This document shows, in pieces, positions 39,517 through 48,301 of a stretch of 64,000 nucleotides of DNA. The translations under genes and the position numbers were made by a program. Source of the DNA: Gemmatimonadetes bacterium 13_1_40CM_69_22 (lineage in GTDB: Bacteria > Gemmatimonadota > Gemmatimonadetes > Gemmatimonadales > GWC2-71-9); the NCBI GenBank assembly GCA_001917665.1, contig MNEL01000016.1, forward strand, positions 1 through 64,000, read 5' to 3'. Within the stretch, counting starts at the first letter, position 1. Each line of letters starts with the position of its first letter. The notes under the pieces were generated by a model. It saw nothing but the letters and a program-made list of their open reading frames with translations. It searched no databases and was not told the DNA's origin.

Positions 39517-39693
39517 CCCCGGGCGCAAGCCCGGGGTGGCTGAGAACCCGAGTCGGGAGGGTGACTGACCCCGGGCGCAAGCCCGGGGTGGCTGAGAACC
39601 CGATTCGGGAGGGTGACCGACCCCGGGCGCAAGCCCGGGGTGGCTGAGAACCCGAGTCGGGAGGGTGACTGACCCCGGGCGCAAGCCCGGGGT
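39461..39693 (+). repeat. 52-bp-period tandem array of REP-like hairpins (5 cores)
   Basis: R1 cores at 39464, 39516, 39568, 39620, 39672, separated by GGCTGAGAACCCGAGTCGGGAGGGTGA-type spacer. Confidence 0.95.
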
Positions 39694-39720
39694 AAACGAC
39701 CCGGGGTGGGTTCTGTACGG

Positions 39721-39745
39721 TCCCCGGGCTTGCGCCCGGGGTCAG
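39721..39745 (-). repeat. REP-like hairpin (R1), inverted relative to the array
   Basis: TCCCCGGGC TTGC GCCCGGGGTCAG. Confidence 0.88.
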
Positions 39746-41077
39746 TTAGCGCACCCCCCCCATCAGGTTCCGCACCGGCCGAAGGAGCAGGAACATCACC
39801 AACGCGGCGCCCAGCGTCACCGCCGCGGTGGCGCCGAACAATGTCGGGAGCGGCGTCGTGCTGATGAAGCCGGCCGACCAGCCGGCCAGCTTGTTGCCGA
39901 GGGCGTTCGAGAGGAAGAACACACCCATCATCAGCCCGACGATCCGCGCCGGCGCGAGCTTCGTCACGACCGAGAGCCCCACAGGGTAGAGACACACCTC
40001 GCCGAGCTCCTCGATGAAATACGCACCCACGAGCCACAGGGGGCTGACCTTCACACCGCCTTGCGCGGCTGCTCCCGCCGGCATGAGCAGAACGAACGCC
40101 AGGCCCACGAACATCAGCGCGAGCGCGAACTTCGCCGGGGACGATGGCTGGCGCGGGCCGAGTCTCACCCACAGCCACGCGAACACAGGCGACAGGAGAA
40201 TCACGAACGCCGCCTGAACGGACACGAACCACGAGGCGTACAGCTTGAGGCTCAGGAGCTCGAGTCGCACGTAGCGGTCCGCGAACAGCGTGAGCGTGGA
40301 CCCGGCCTGCTCATACGCCCCCCAAAACAGGGACGCGAACAGGAAGAACACCACCACGGCGGCCATGCGCTTCCAGTCCTCGGCGGTGAAGCCGCCCTGG
40401 CTGACCCCGGGCGCAAGCCCGGGGCTCTCCGTGGCTGGTTTGGGGCGCGCGGCGAGGCGGTCCAGCGCCGGCTGGAGGCGGCTTCGCCCGGCGACATACT
40501 GGATCAGCCCCAGAGTCATGCCGACACCGGCGCACGCGAACCCGAGGTGCCAATCAATTCCCTCGGCGATCTTCCCGGCGACGATCGGCCCGAACAGCGC
40601 GCCGAGGTTGATGCCCATATAGAAGATCGAGAACCCCGCGTCCCGTCGCTCATCCTCCTGCTCGTACAGTGACCCGACGAGGGTGGAGGCGTTGGGCTTC
40701 AACAATCCCGTCCCAATGACGATGAGCGAAAGGCCGGCGTAGAAGAACGGCAACGGGTGGAAGGCGAGGGTGAAATGGCCCAGCGCGATGATGGCCCCCC
40801 CGACGAGCACGCTGCGGTATTGCCCGAGCCAGCGGTCGGCGACGACGCCGCCAAGGATCGCCGCCAACCAGACGCTGCTGACGTAGTTGCCGTAGACCGC
40901 GCCCGCGTGCTGATCCGTGAAGCCGAGCGCCTTGACCATATAAAGGATCAAGAAACCCCGCATCCCGTAGTAGCTGAACCGTTCCCACATCTCCGTGAAG
41001 AAGAGGGTGGACAGTCCGCGGGGATGCCCGAACCAGCCCGTGTCGGACGCGAGGGGGATGGTGCGCGGCGCGGCCAT
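39746..41077 (-). CDS. POT-family proton-dependent oligopeptide transporter
   Basis: 'TLFFTEMWERFSYYGMRGFLILYMV', 'GTGLLKPNASTLVGSLY', 'FSIFYMGINLGALFGPIV'. Confidence 0.9.
   Translation of the reverse strand: MAAPRTIPLASDTGWFGHPRGLSTLFFTEMWERFSYYGMRGFLILYMVKALGFTDQHAGAVYGNYVSSVWLAAILGGVVADRWLGQYRSVLVGGAIIALGHFTLAFHPLPFFYAGLSLIVIGTGLLKPNASTLVGSLYEQEDERRDAGFSIFYMGINLGALFGPIVAGKIAEGIDWHLGFACAGVGMTLGLIQYVAGRSRLQPALDRLAARPKPATESPGLAPGVSQGGFTAEDWKRMAAVVVFFLFASLFWGAYEQAGSTLTLFADRYVRLELLSLKLYASWFVSVQAAFVILLSPVFAWLWVRLGPRQPSSPAKFALALMFVGLAFVLLMPAGAAAQGGVKVSPLWLVGAYFIEELGEVCLYPVGLSVVTKLAPARIVGLMMGVFFLSNALGNKLAGWSAGFISTTPLPTLFGATAAVTLGAALVMFLLLRPVRNLMGGVR
40404..40425 (+). repeat. REP-like hairpin (R1), inside the POT transporter ORF
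   Basis: ACCCCGGGC GCAA GCCCGGGGC. Confidence 0.9.
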
Positions 41078-41571
41078 CAGTCGAACAGCTCGTTTTGATC
41101 GACGGATTCCGGCGCCTGCGGTGTCTTCAGGATGTCTCCCAGCCGCTGCTCCCACAGCTCGACGTCGAAGCGGTGCTCCTGCTGCAGCGCGCGCCGCAGC
41201 GCCGGGGAGAAGTCGTGCAACGCGGCGAGCAGCTCGGTGATCGCCTCGCGCAACGCCTGCACCTGAAAGCCGGCGTCGCTTGCACCCATGTCCTCGAGGA
41301 TGCTCTGCTCGGTCCGCGAGGCGATGATCGGCTCCGCGCGCCCCTCGACGAACACGTTGGTCCGGCGCTTGGGTCCACGATCTTCCTCGATGGGCATCAG
41401 CCCGAGGATAGTGTCCGAGCGCCAGTACTTGCCGTAGCCGAGAAAGACCATGCGGTCGCGCTTGATGTCCATGGTGCCTCCGGAACGTCGTCCGTCCTGC
41501 GTCGGCCGGTCCCCGTACCACTCCCGCAGCGTGTGGCGGACGGCGGACCAGAGACGACCGAACACGCTCAT
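41077..41571 (-). CDS. Hypothetical protein
   Basis: Start MSVFGRLWSAVRHTLREWYGD; 4-bp overlap with DUF1028 gene. Confidence 0.55.
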   Translation of the reverse strand: MSVFGRLWSAVRHTLREWYGDRPTQDGRRSGGTMDIKRDRMVFLGYGKYWRSDTILGLMPIEEDRGPKRRTNVFVEGRAEPIIASRTEQSILEDMGASDAGFQVQALREAITELLAALHDFSPALRRALQQEHRFDVELWEQRLGDILKTPQAPESVDQNELFD

Positions 41572-42551
41572 CGCTTGCGCCGCGCGAGGACGTCCTGGAG
41601 GACGACCCGGTCGATCTTCCCGTCCATCCGCACCCGCACGTCGTAGTTCTCCCAGTACATGAAGTTGGCGAGCGCTTCGAGAAACCTCCGGTTCGCGACG
41701 CCCTGGGACGCGTCCAGCCACTTGTCCTTCTGGTTGAGCGGCTCGCGCAACAGGATCGGCTCGAGCTGCTTCACGATGTCGGGAGTGATCGGGATCAAGT
41801 CCTCGGCGCGGCTCGTGAAGAAGTACAGTCGGTGCAGCCCGTACAGCCGCTCGAGCTCGCGAATCGGATTGGTGTCGTCGTACACGCGGATATCGATGTA
41901 GCGGTCGGTCCCGCCCAGGTAGCCGGCGTTCTTGCGCACGACCAGCAGCGCCGCGGATTCCATCCCCCGCTTGTCCCCACCGCCCGCCTGCCCGGCCTTG
42001 AGCGCCGCCATCAGCCGGTCGGCAAGCGCGCCCGTCGAGCGCTCAAACGCCTCCGCCATATTCTTGACGGTCTGGTCGGACACCATGATGTTCGCCTGCG
42101 CGGCGAACGTTCGCCCGGTGATGAGCTGCCCCTTCCCGCCCAGCGCCTGCCCGCCCGCTCTCCCGCCCGCCCAGTCGAAGCACGAATCCCCGGTCCAGCT
42201 GGCGGCGTTGCCGCGCCCGTCGACCATGCCGACCTGGCGTTGGGCCGGCCGCGGGTCGCCGCGCATCACCACGCGCAGCGCCTCGGGCGCCGTCGCGCCC
42301 AGCGCCATCAGCTCGAGGCCTTTCTCGCCGTAGTCGGTGTTACTCAGCGACTGGGTGGCCACCGCACCGATCCCCGCCCGCGCCCACGGCACGAGGCCGC
42401 CGACGTTCGGGAACTTTGACTGCACAGCGACTCCGAGATCGCCGGTCGCGGAGTCGTAGGCGACGATGCTGTAGGTGTGGGCGCGCTTCGAGAGGTCCGG
42501 CGGACGAGCGGGCGGGTGCTGCAGCGCGAGACTCGCGAGCAGGAGCAGCAC
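41568..42551 (-). CDS. DUF1028 domain-containing protein
   Basis: 'TYSIVAYDSATGDLGVAVQSKFPNVGGLVPWARAGIGAVATQSLSN'. Confidence 0.85.
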   Translation of the reverse strand: MLLLLASLALQHPPARPPDLSKRAHTYSIVAYDSATGDLGVAVQSKFPNVGGLVPWARAGIGAVATQSLSNTDYGEKGLELMALGATAPEALRVVMRGDPRPAQRQVGMVDGRGNAASWTGDSCFDWAGGRAGGQALGGKGQLITGRTFAAQANIMVSDQTVKNMAEAFERSTGALADRLMAALKAGQAGGGDKRGMESAALLVVRKNAGYLGGTDRYIDIRVYDDTNPIRELERLYGLHRLYFFTSRAEDLIPITPDIVKQLEPILLREPLNQKDKWLDASQGVANRRFLEALANFMYWENYDVRVRMDGKIDRVVLQDVLARRKR

Positions 42552-42554
42552 GCG

Positions 42555-43130
42555 TCAGTCCCTCTTCATCTTCTTCTTGAGCTCCCGGAGCTGCTGGTCG
42601 GCAGCGGCCTCCCGCGCCGTGCGGTCCAGGTCCGATTTGAGCAGCTCGTCCCGCAGGTCCGTCCCTTCCCCCGGCCGCACGCCGCCCGCCTCCTGCAGAT
42701 CACGCCAGGCGCGCTCGGCGGAGCGTTCGGCTTCGGTGAGCGGCCGGTCGCGCTCGGCGCGCCCCAGCTGCGCCTGCATATCGGCGAGCTCCCGCTCGTA
42801 CAGCGCCAGCTCGTCCTTCAGGGCCGCGAGCTTGCGCTCGAGCACCCCCACGCGCTCGCGATGCTTCGCCGCGAACCGCCCGGCCACCGCGACCGTCTCC
42901 TGGTCCTGGATCTCGGCGGCGAGCCGGCCGCGCCGCTCGGCGTCGGCCAGCCGCTGGCGCTCGACGGCCAGCTCCCCGTCCGCGCGCGTCACCGCCTGGC
43001 GGGTCTCCTGCACGGACACCTTCGCCTCCACCACCGCCTCGCGCATCTGACGCGCCAGGTCGCGCAAGTTCCCGGGCGGCGTCGCCGCGTCGAGGGCGGC
43101 GCGCAGGGCGTCCCGCAGGCGCTCGAACAC
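42555..43130 (-). CDS. Coiled-coil hypothetical protein
   Basis: Long charged heptad-like region; start uncertain. Confidence 0.5.
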   Translation of the reverse strand: MFERLRDALRAALDAATPPGNLRDLARQMREAVVEAKVSVQETRQAVTRADGELAVERQRLADAERRGRLAAEIQDQETVAVAGRFAAKHRERVGVLERKLAALKDELALYERELADMQAQLGRAERDRPLTEAERSAERAWRDLQEAGGVRPGEGTDLRDELLKSDLDRTAREAAADQQLRELKKKMKRD

Positions 43131-43138
43131 GGGGCGCG

Positions 43139-43303
43139 CTAGCTTTTCCGAACCGTCTTCGCGAAGAACGCCGAGTACACCCGCTCCACCGCGCGCGACC
43201 TGCACTTGGGGCAAGCGGGCCGCTTGCGGCCGTGCTCCTCGATCGCCTCTTGCTGGCTGAAGCGCTTGCGGCACTTCGTGCAGCGGTATTCGTAGATCGG
43301 CAT
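43139..43303 (-). CDS. FmdB-family zinc ribbon protein
   Basis: 'MPIYEYRCTKCRKRF...CPKCRS'. Confidence 0.85.
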   Translation of the reverse strand: MPIYEYRCTKCRKRFSQQEAIEEHGRKRPACPKCRSRAVERVYSAFFAKTVRKS

Positions 43304-43380
43304 GGCGGCATGAACGTATTCCGCGCCCAAACGGTGGTCAAGTTGACGGAATGCGCTGCGGTCTCAGTATTGATGGCGCT

Positions 43381-43905
43381 ATGACCACGCGCACGCGCGG
43401 CGCCGCCGCCTTCGCCCTTGCGGCCGCCGTGGCCTGCAACCAAGGCCTGGAGCCGGCCCCGGCGCCGACCAGCTGTCCACCGGGGTTCGTCGGCGTGTGC
43501 GGGACCGTGAGCTTCGTCGGTCAGGTCCCGGAAAGCACGGCCAAGGTGTTCGTCGTGGCATTCGATACCTTCCCGAAAAGCCAGAACGACCTGTTCAAGT
43601 TCAAGCCGCAGCCCAGCCCGCCGAACCTCCCGCTCGGCGGCCCACCGTTCTTCTATACCCTGCCGCTCCCGTCCGGCCGGTACGAGTGGGTCCTCGCAGT
43701 CTGGCAGAAGCAGGGGACGCTCAGCCCGACCAATGCCGACAGCCTGCTGCGTGAGACGGGGTTCTACCACGACAAGGGCGACACGACGGTGCACGGCTCG
43801 GGGATCGTGATCGTCAACGCCGGAACGGGCACGGACTCGATCGACTTCGTGGTGGACTTCAACAACATGCACCGCGTCTGCTATTACTTCCCGCCGTGCC
43901 CGTGA
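43381..43905 (+). CDS. Putative lipoprotein
   Basis: 'MTTRTRGAAAFALAAAVACNQG' lipobox. Confidence 0.55.
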   Translation: MTTRTRGAAAFALAAAVACNQGLEPAPAPTSCPPGFVGVCGTVSFVGQVPESTAKVFVVAFDTFPKSQNDLFKFKPQPSPPNLPLGGPPFFYTLPLPSGRYEWVLAVWQKQGTLSPTNADSLLRETGFYHDKGDTTVHGSGIVIVNAGTGTDSIDFVVDFNNMHRVCYYFPPCP

Positions 43906-46094
43906 GGTCGCGTCCAGTCGCAGCCCTTTTCCCTCTGTTCTGGGCAACGGCGCTTGGGGCGCAGACGGCGGTCGTCTACGGCACTGTCAGAGACGAGAGG
44001 GGTGCGCCATTTCACAATGCTAACGTCGTGGTCCTCGGCACCGCGCTCGGGAGCCTCACCGACCGCGAGGGTCACTATCGTCTGCCGGGGGTACCGGCCG
44101 GCCGGATCATCCTGAGCGCGAGGTTCATCGGTCACGTTCACGCGTTCGATACCCTGACTGTCGCAGCGGGCGACTCGGCGGAGGCGGACTTCACCCTCCG
44201 CCCGTCCACGCTCGACAATCCCCTCCCCTTCGTCGTGGTCGGGCCCGTGGTGGTGACCGCCGCCAAGCGCTCCCAGCTCCTCGACCAGGCCATCACGAGC
44301 GTCGCCGTCGTCAGCGACACCGAGCTCGCCCGCCGCGCGGTGAACACGGTGGACGAAGCCGTGGACAAAGCGCCGGGCGTGCAGTTCCTCTACGGGCAGG
44401 TGAACATCCGGGGGTCGACGGGCTACGTGCAGGGCCTGGGCAGCCGGGTGCTGCTGCTGGTCGATGGCGTCCCCGCGAACCAGGGCGACCGCGGCGGGAT
44501 CAACTGGGACCTGGTGCCGCTCGAGGACGTGCAGCGCGTCGAGATCGTGAAAGGCGCGGGCTCCTCGCTGTACGGGTCGGCGGCGCTGGGCGGCGTCGTG
44601 AATGTGCTCACGCGCGACATCGCGCCCGGCGTCCACGTACGCGTGCGCGCCACCGGCGGCACCTACGCCAACCCACCGCATGACGTCTGGAAATTCCGCG
44701 ACTACACCGGCGCCGAGGAGGGGCTCGATGCGACGGGCTCCTACGGGACCGAGCTGGTGCGCGCGAGCGTCAGCGGCGGTGGCTGGCACTCGGACGGCTA
44801 CCGCGAGCAGGACCGGCGCGACCACTGGCACACGGCGGCGAAGCTCGACTGGCGGCCGTTGGCCGCGACGCGCCTCACCGCTTCGGGCTCCTGGGCGAGC
44901 GACCAGTACCAGACGCCGCTCATCTGGTGCACGCGGGGCGGCTGCGACGACCGGGGGCAGGCCTATCAGCCCTTCATGATCGACACCGCGGGGCGCGGCG
45001 CGTTCACGCGCTCCGATAAGGGCTACGTCAGCGCCACGCTCGAGCGCACGGCGTCGGCCCGCTTCGCCTGGCAGGCCCGCGGCTCGTGGCTGCGTACGCG
45101 CTTCAGCGACTACCAGCCCGGCAACGACGACGCGGGCATCGCCAACCGGTTCGGCGCCGAGCTGCGCGCGCTCGCGCACCCAGCGGAAGGCCGCGTGGTG
45201 ACGGTCGGCGCTGAGGGCGCCCGATCTGACGTCGCGAGCGACATCTTCGGCGACCACTCGCAAAACGAGGTCGCCGCCTACGGTGAGAGCGAGCAGCGCG
45301 TCGGGCGCACCCGGTTGACGGCCGGCGCCCGCATCGACTACATCGCGGTGGACGGCGGCGGGCTCTCGGCCGTGGTGAGCCCGCGCGTGGGCGCGGTGCT
45401 GGAGACGAGCGCCGGCGCCTGGCGGGCGTCGGCGGGGCGCGGGTTCCGCGGGCCGTCGCTCGCGGAGCGGTTCGTGTCGACCATCGTGAGCGGACTCGTC
45501 GTGATCCCCAACCCAGACCTACATCCCGAGACGGCCTGGTCCCTCGAGCTGGGCAACGCCGCGCGCATCTCGCCCTCGGTCCATGTCGACGCCGCGCTCT
45601 TCTGGACCGAGGCGCACGACCTGATCGAGCCGAACGTGAACCTGGGCACCGGCCAGATCCAGTTCCGCAACGTCGCCCGAGCCCGGCTCGCGGGGCTCGA
45701 CCTGTCCCTCAGCGCGACGCCGCTCACCCCCCGGCTCACGACGGCGCTGGCGTACACCTTCCTGTACGCCCGGGGGCTCGCGCACGACACGGTGCCCGAG
45801 CGGCCGCTCGCGTTCCGCCCGAAGCACCTCCTGACGTTGAGCGCCGACTATCAGTGGCACACTGTGTCCGCAGGCGGCGACTTCCGCTACACCAGCCGCT
45901 TCGAGCGCGTCGAGCTCTACCCGGGCGACGAGCGCGTGGCCGGGAAGGTGCTCGACCTGCGAGTGGGCGTCGAGCGGGGTCCGCTGTCGGTCCGCGGCCG
46001 GCTCGCGAACGCGCTCAATTACATCTACAACCAGGTGCCCCGTACGCTCGCGCCGGTGCGGACGCTGTCGGTCACGCTGACCTGGACGTATTAG
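43896..46094 (+). CDS. TonB-dependent receptor with carboxypeptidase-regulatory-like N-terminal domain
   Basis: 'VYGTVRDERGAPFHNANVVVLGTALGSLTDREGHYRLPGVPAG', plug domain 'VNIRGSTGYVQGLGSRVLLLVDGVP', beta-barrel C-terminus. Confidence 0.9.
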   Translation: MPVRSRPVAALFPLFWATALGAQTAVVYGTVRDERGAPFHNANVVVLGTALGSLTDREGHYRLPGVPAGRIILSARFIGHVHAFDTLTVAAGDSAEADFTLRPSTLDNPLPFVVVGPVVVTAAKRSQLLDQAITSVAVVSDTELARRAVNTVDEAVDKAPGVQFLYGQVNIRGSTGYVQGLGSRVLLLVDGVPANQGDRGGINWDLVPLEDVQRVEIVKGAGSSLYGSAALGGVVNVLTRDIAPGVHVRVRATGGTYANPPHDVWKFRDYTGAEEGLDATGSYGTELVRASVSGGGWHSDGYREQDRRDHWHTAAKLDWRPLAATRLTASGSWASDQYQTPLIWCTRGGCDDRGQAYQPFMIDTAGRGAFTRSDKGYVSATLERTASARFAWQARGSWLRTRFSDYQPGNDDAGIANRFGAELRALAHPAEGRVVTVGAEGARSDVASDIFGDHSQNEVAAYGESEQRVGRTRLTAGARIDYIAVDGGGLSAVVSPRVGAVLETSAGAWRASAGRGFRGPSLAERFVSTIVSGLVVIPNPDLHPETAWSLELGNAARISPSVHVDAALFWTEAHDLIEPNVNLGTGQIQFRNVARARLAGLDLSLSATPLTPRLTTALAYTFLYARGLAHDTVPERPLAFRPKHLLTLSADYQWHTVSAGGDFRYTSRFERVELYPGDERVAGKVLDLRVGVERGPLSVRGRLANALNYIYNQVPRTLAPVRTLSVTLTWTY

Positions 46095-46097
46095 ATT

Positions 46098-46562
46098 GTG
46101 CCGATGCTCGGCCCTCCCCTCCTCCCGCTGCTGATGACGCTCTGCTGGGGAGCGCTGCAGGGCGCTCCGATCGACGGTACCTGGGAGCTGGCCCGCATCT
46201 TTCGCTCCGGGCCGGCCGCCGCCAGCCACACGGTCCCGATCGACTCGACTGTGTACCTGCGCTTGACCCTGAAGACTATGCCCGGCGAGTGGATCGATGG
46301 CCGGTTGTACCGGCGGTATCATGGCCGGGACGAGCGCGGGAAGATCGAGGCGGGGCCGCTGCGCGGCACCGGACGCTACATCATCGGCGCCGACCTCGAG
46401 TACCCAGTCTCGCAGAAGGCGCGCACGGCCGCCTGGCTCGTCGGCGACACGCTGCGACTCGGCACGCCCTTCGTGCCGGACGCCGACAGCCTCGAGCTCC
46501 GGCGGGTGAACGCGGAGGAACCGTACGCCACTACGGTCATCGAAGTGGTGACGGCTCGATGA
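46098..46562 (+). CDS. Hypothetical secreted protein
   Basis: N-terminal signal-like sequence; 4-bp overlap with next ORF. Confidence 0.5.
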   Translation: MPMLGPPLLPLLMTLCWGALQGAPIDGTWELARIFRSGPAAASHTVPIDSTVYLRLTLKTMPGEWIDGRLYRRYHGRDERGKIEAGPLRGTGRYIIGADLEYPVSQKARTAAWLVGDTLRLGTPFVPDADSLELRRVNAEEPYATTVIEVVTAR

Positions 46563-47107
46563 TGCCCGTGGGCGCGACCCGGTTCCCCGTGACGGTGTCT
46601 CGCGTGACGCTGTTTCTCTTGACGTCTCTCGCCGTTTGCTGTACCGGCGACCGCTCGCGCTCGCCGACCTGCGGCCTGGCGCTGCTCGTGGGACCCCGGC
46701 TCATCCAGCAGCAGCTCAGCGTCCTGCCGTACGTGCTCACCGACGCGCCGCGCGGGCTGTCCGCGTCGCTCCCCGCCCTCGTCGCGGGCATGGCGCAGCA
46801 GGGCGAAGTAGCGGTAGCGTACGGCGGGCAGCGGCTCATCCTGACCTATCAGGGCCCGAACTTCCCACCGTTCCCGACGGACTCGGCCGTGTACGCCTTG
46901 CTCGTCGTGGACGATTCGACGCAACGCGCCCAGGGCGTGCTCATCTACGAATCCGTGCGGCCGCCACCCACCTTCCCGCAGCTCGGCACCGTGAAGGGAG
47001 GGGGCGGCGACAAGACGATCCCGCTCTACGGCGTCCGCGTGGACTGGCCCAGCGTGAGCAACCCCCGCTGCCCGCTGCTCGGCGCGCCCGCCCCGGCACC
47101 CCGATGA
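46559..47107 (+). CDS. Hypothetical secreted protein
   Basis: Signal 'VTLFLLTSLAVCCTGDRS'; coupled ATGA starts on both sides. Confidence 0.5.
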   Translation: MMPVGATRFPVTVSRVTLFLLTSLAVCCTGDRSRSPTCGLALLVGPRLIQQQLSVLPYVLTDAPRGLSASLPALVAGMAQQGEVAVAYGGQRLILTYQGPNFPPFPTDSAVYALLVVDDSTQRAQGVLIYESVRPPPTFPQLGTVKGGGGDKTIPLYGVRVDWPSVSNPRCPLLGAPAPAPR

Positions 47108-47805
47108 GCGGCGTGGTCGTCGTCACCGCCCCGCTGCGCACCGATGCGGGCCGCGAGCGGGTCGCCCTCAACACCGCGTACGTGCGCGCCCTCGCGCGCG
47201 CCGGGCTCGTGCCCCTGGTCGTGCCGCCGATCCTCGACCCCGAGCGGGCCTGCGCCGTGCTCGATCGAGTCCACGGTGTCGTGCTCACCGGCGGCGAAGA
47301 CGTGGACCCGGCACGCTACGGCGCCCGCCCGCACGCGAAGCTGGGTGAGATCGACGTCGCCCGGGACGCGGTGGAGCTCGCCCTGATCGCGGACGCCCGC
47401 GCCCGCCGGCTCCCGATCCTGGCGATTTGCCGGGGCATCCAAATCCTCAACGTCGCGCTCGGCGGGACGCTCTACCAGGACCTGGCGAGCGAGCGGTCGG
47501 GCGAGATCGATCACGCCGACACGCGGTCGCGCCACGGCCTGCGGGTCGAGGCCGGCTCCCTCCTGCATCGCACCATCGCCACCCTGGAGACCACCGTGAA
47601 CAGCCGCCACCATCAGGCGATCCGCGACCTCGCGCCGTCGCTGCGCGCCACGGCCTGGGCGCCCGACGGCGTGATCGAGGGCGCCGAGCCGCCGGACGGC
47701 GAGCCGTGGATGCTGGCCGTGCAGTGGCATCCGGAGGATGACGTCGAGGGTGCGCTGTTCCGTGGCTTCGCGGAGGCGGTGCGGCAGCCACAGGGAGTGG
47801 TCTGA
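47104..47805 (+). CDS. Gamma-glutamyl-gamma-aminobutyrate hydrolase family (class I GATase-like, peptidase C26)
   Basis: 'VLTGGEDVDPARYG', 'ILAICRGIQILNVALGGTLYQDL', 'AVQWHPE'. Confidence 0.9.
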   Translation: MSGVVVVTAPLRTDAGRERVALNTAYVRALARAGLVPLVVPPILDPERACAVLDRVHGVVLTGGEDVDPARYGARPHAKLGEIDVARDAVELALIADARARRLPILAICRGIQILNVALGGTLYQDLASERSGEIDHADTRSRHGLRVEAGSLLHRTIATLETTVNSRHHQAIRDLAPSLRATAWAPDGVIEGAEPPDGEPWMLAVQWHPEDDVEGALFRGFAEAVRQPQGVV

Positions 47806-47806
47806 G

Positions 47807-48229
47807 GTGACCCTCCCATTCCCTTCCGGTGAGTGGGTGAAGGCGTACGGTGCGGCCATCAACGCGAGCGAGAGCTACCACGTCGCGTCCACCGAGTGGA
47901 CCCACGGCGCTGTCGCGCTCGTGGTGAACCGCCAGCCGGAGATCGGGATCGCCGAGCCGGTGGGCATCTGGCTCGATCTGGACCGCGGCACCTGCCGCGA
48001 GGCGAAGGTCGTCTCCCAGACCGAAGCCGAGCAGGCGCCGTTCGTCATCACCGGGGACTACGGCCAGTGGAAGCGGGTGATCCGCAAGGAGCTCGGCCCG
48101 ATCGCCGGGATCATGCAGCGCAAGCTTGCCCTCAAAGGATCGCTGCCGATCGTAGTGCGGTTCGTGAAGTCCGCCGAGGAGCTCGTCCAGGCCGCGACGC
48201 GGGTACCGACGCGATTCCTAGACGAGTGA
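47807..48229 (+). CDS. SCP-2-like hypothetical protein
   Basis: 'WVKAYGAAINASESYHVASTEWTHGAVALVV...GPIAGIMQRKLALKGSLPIVVRFVKSAEELV'. Confidence 0.55.
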   Translation: MTLPFPSGEWVKAYGAAINASESYHVASTEWTHGAVALVVNRQPEIGIAEPVGIWLDLDRGTCREAKVVSQTEAEQAPFVITGDYGQWKRVIRKELGPIAGIMQRKLALKGSLPIVVRFVKSAEELVQAATRVPTRFLDE

Positions 48230-48250
48230 TGCGCATCGTGGACGAATAGT

Positions 48251-48298
48251 GTAGGGGCGCAGCATGCTGCGCCCCTACGCCTTATGCTGCGCCCCTAC
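48251..48298. repeat. 28-bp palindrome (R2) plus partial second copy, between convergent genes
   Basis: GTAGGGGCGCAGCATGCTGCGCCCCTAC (48251-48278), then ATGCTGCGCCCCTAC (48284-48298). Confidence 0.95.
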
Positions 48299-48301
48299 CT
48301 C

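Noticed and set aside
39461-39693. CRISPR array
   Set aside because: The regularly spaced repeats have essentially identical 'spacers' with a constant 52-nt period and no cas genes; this is tandem amplification of a REP unit.
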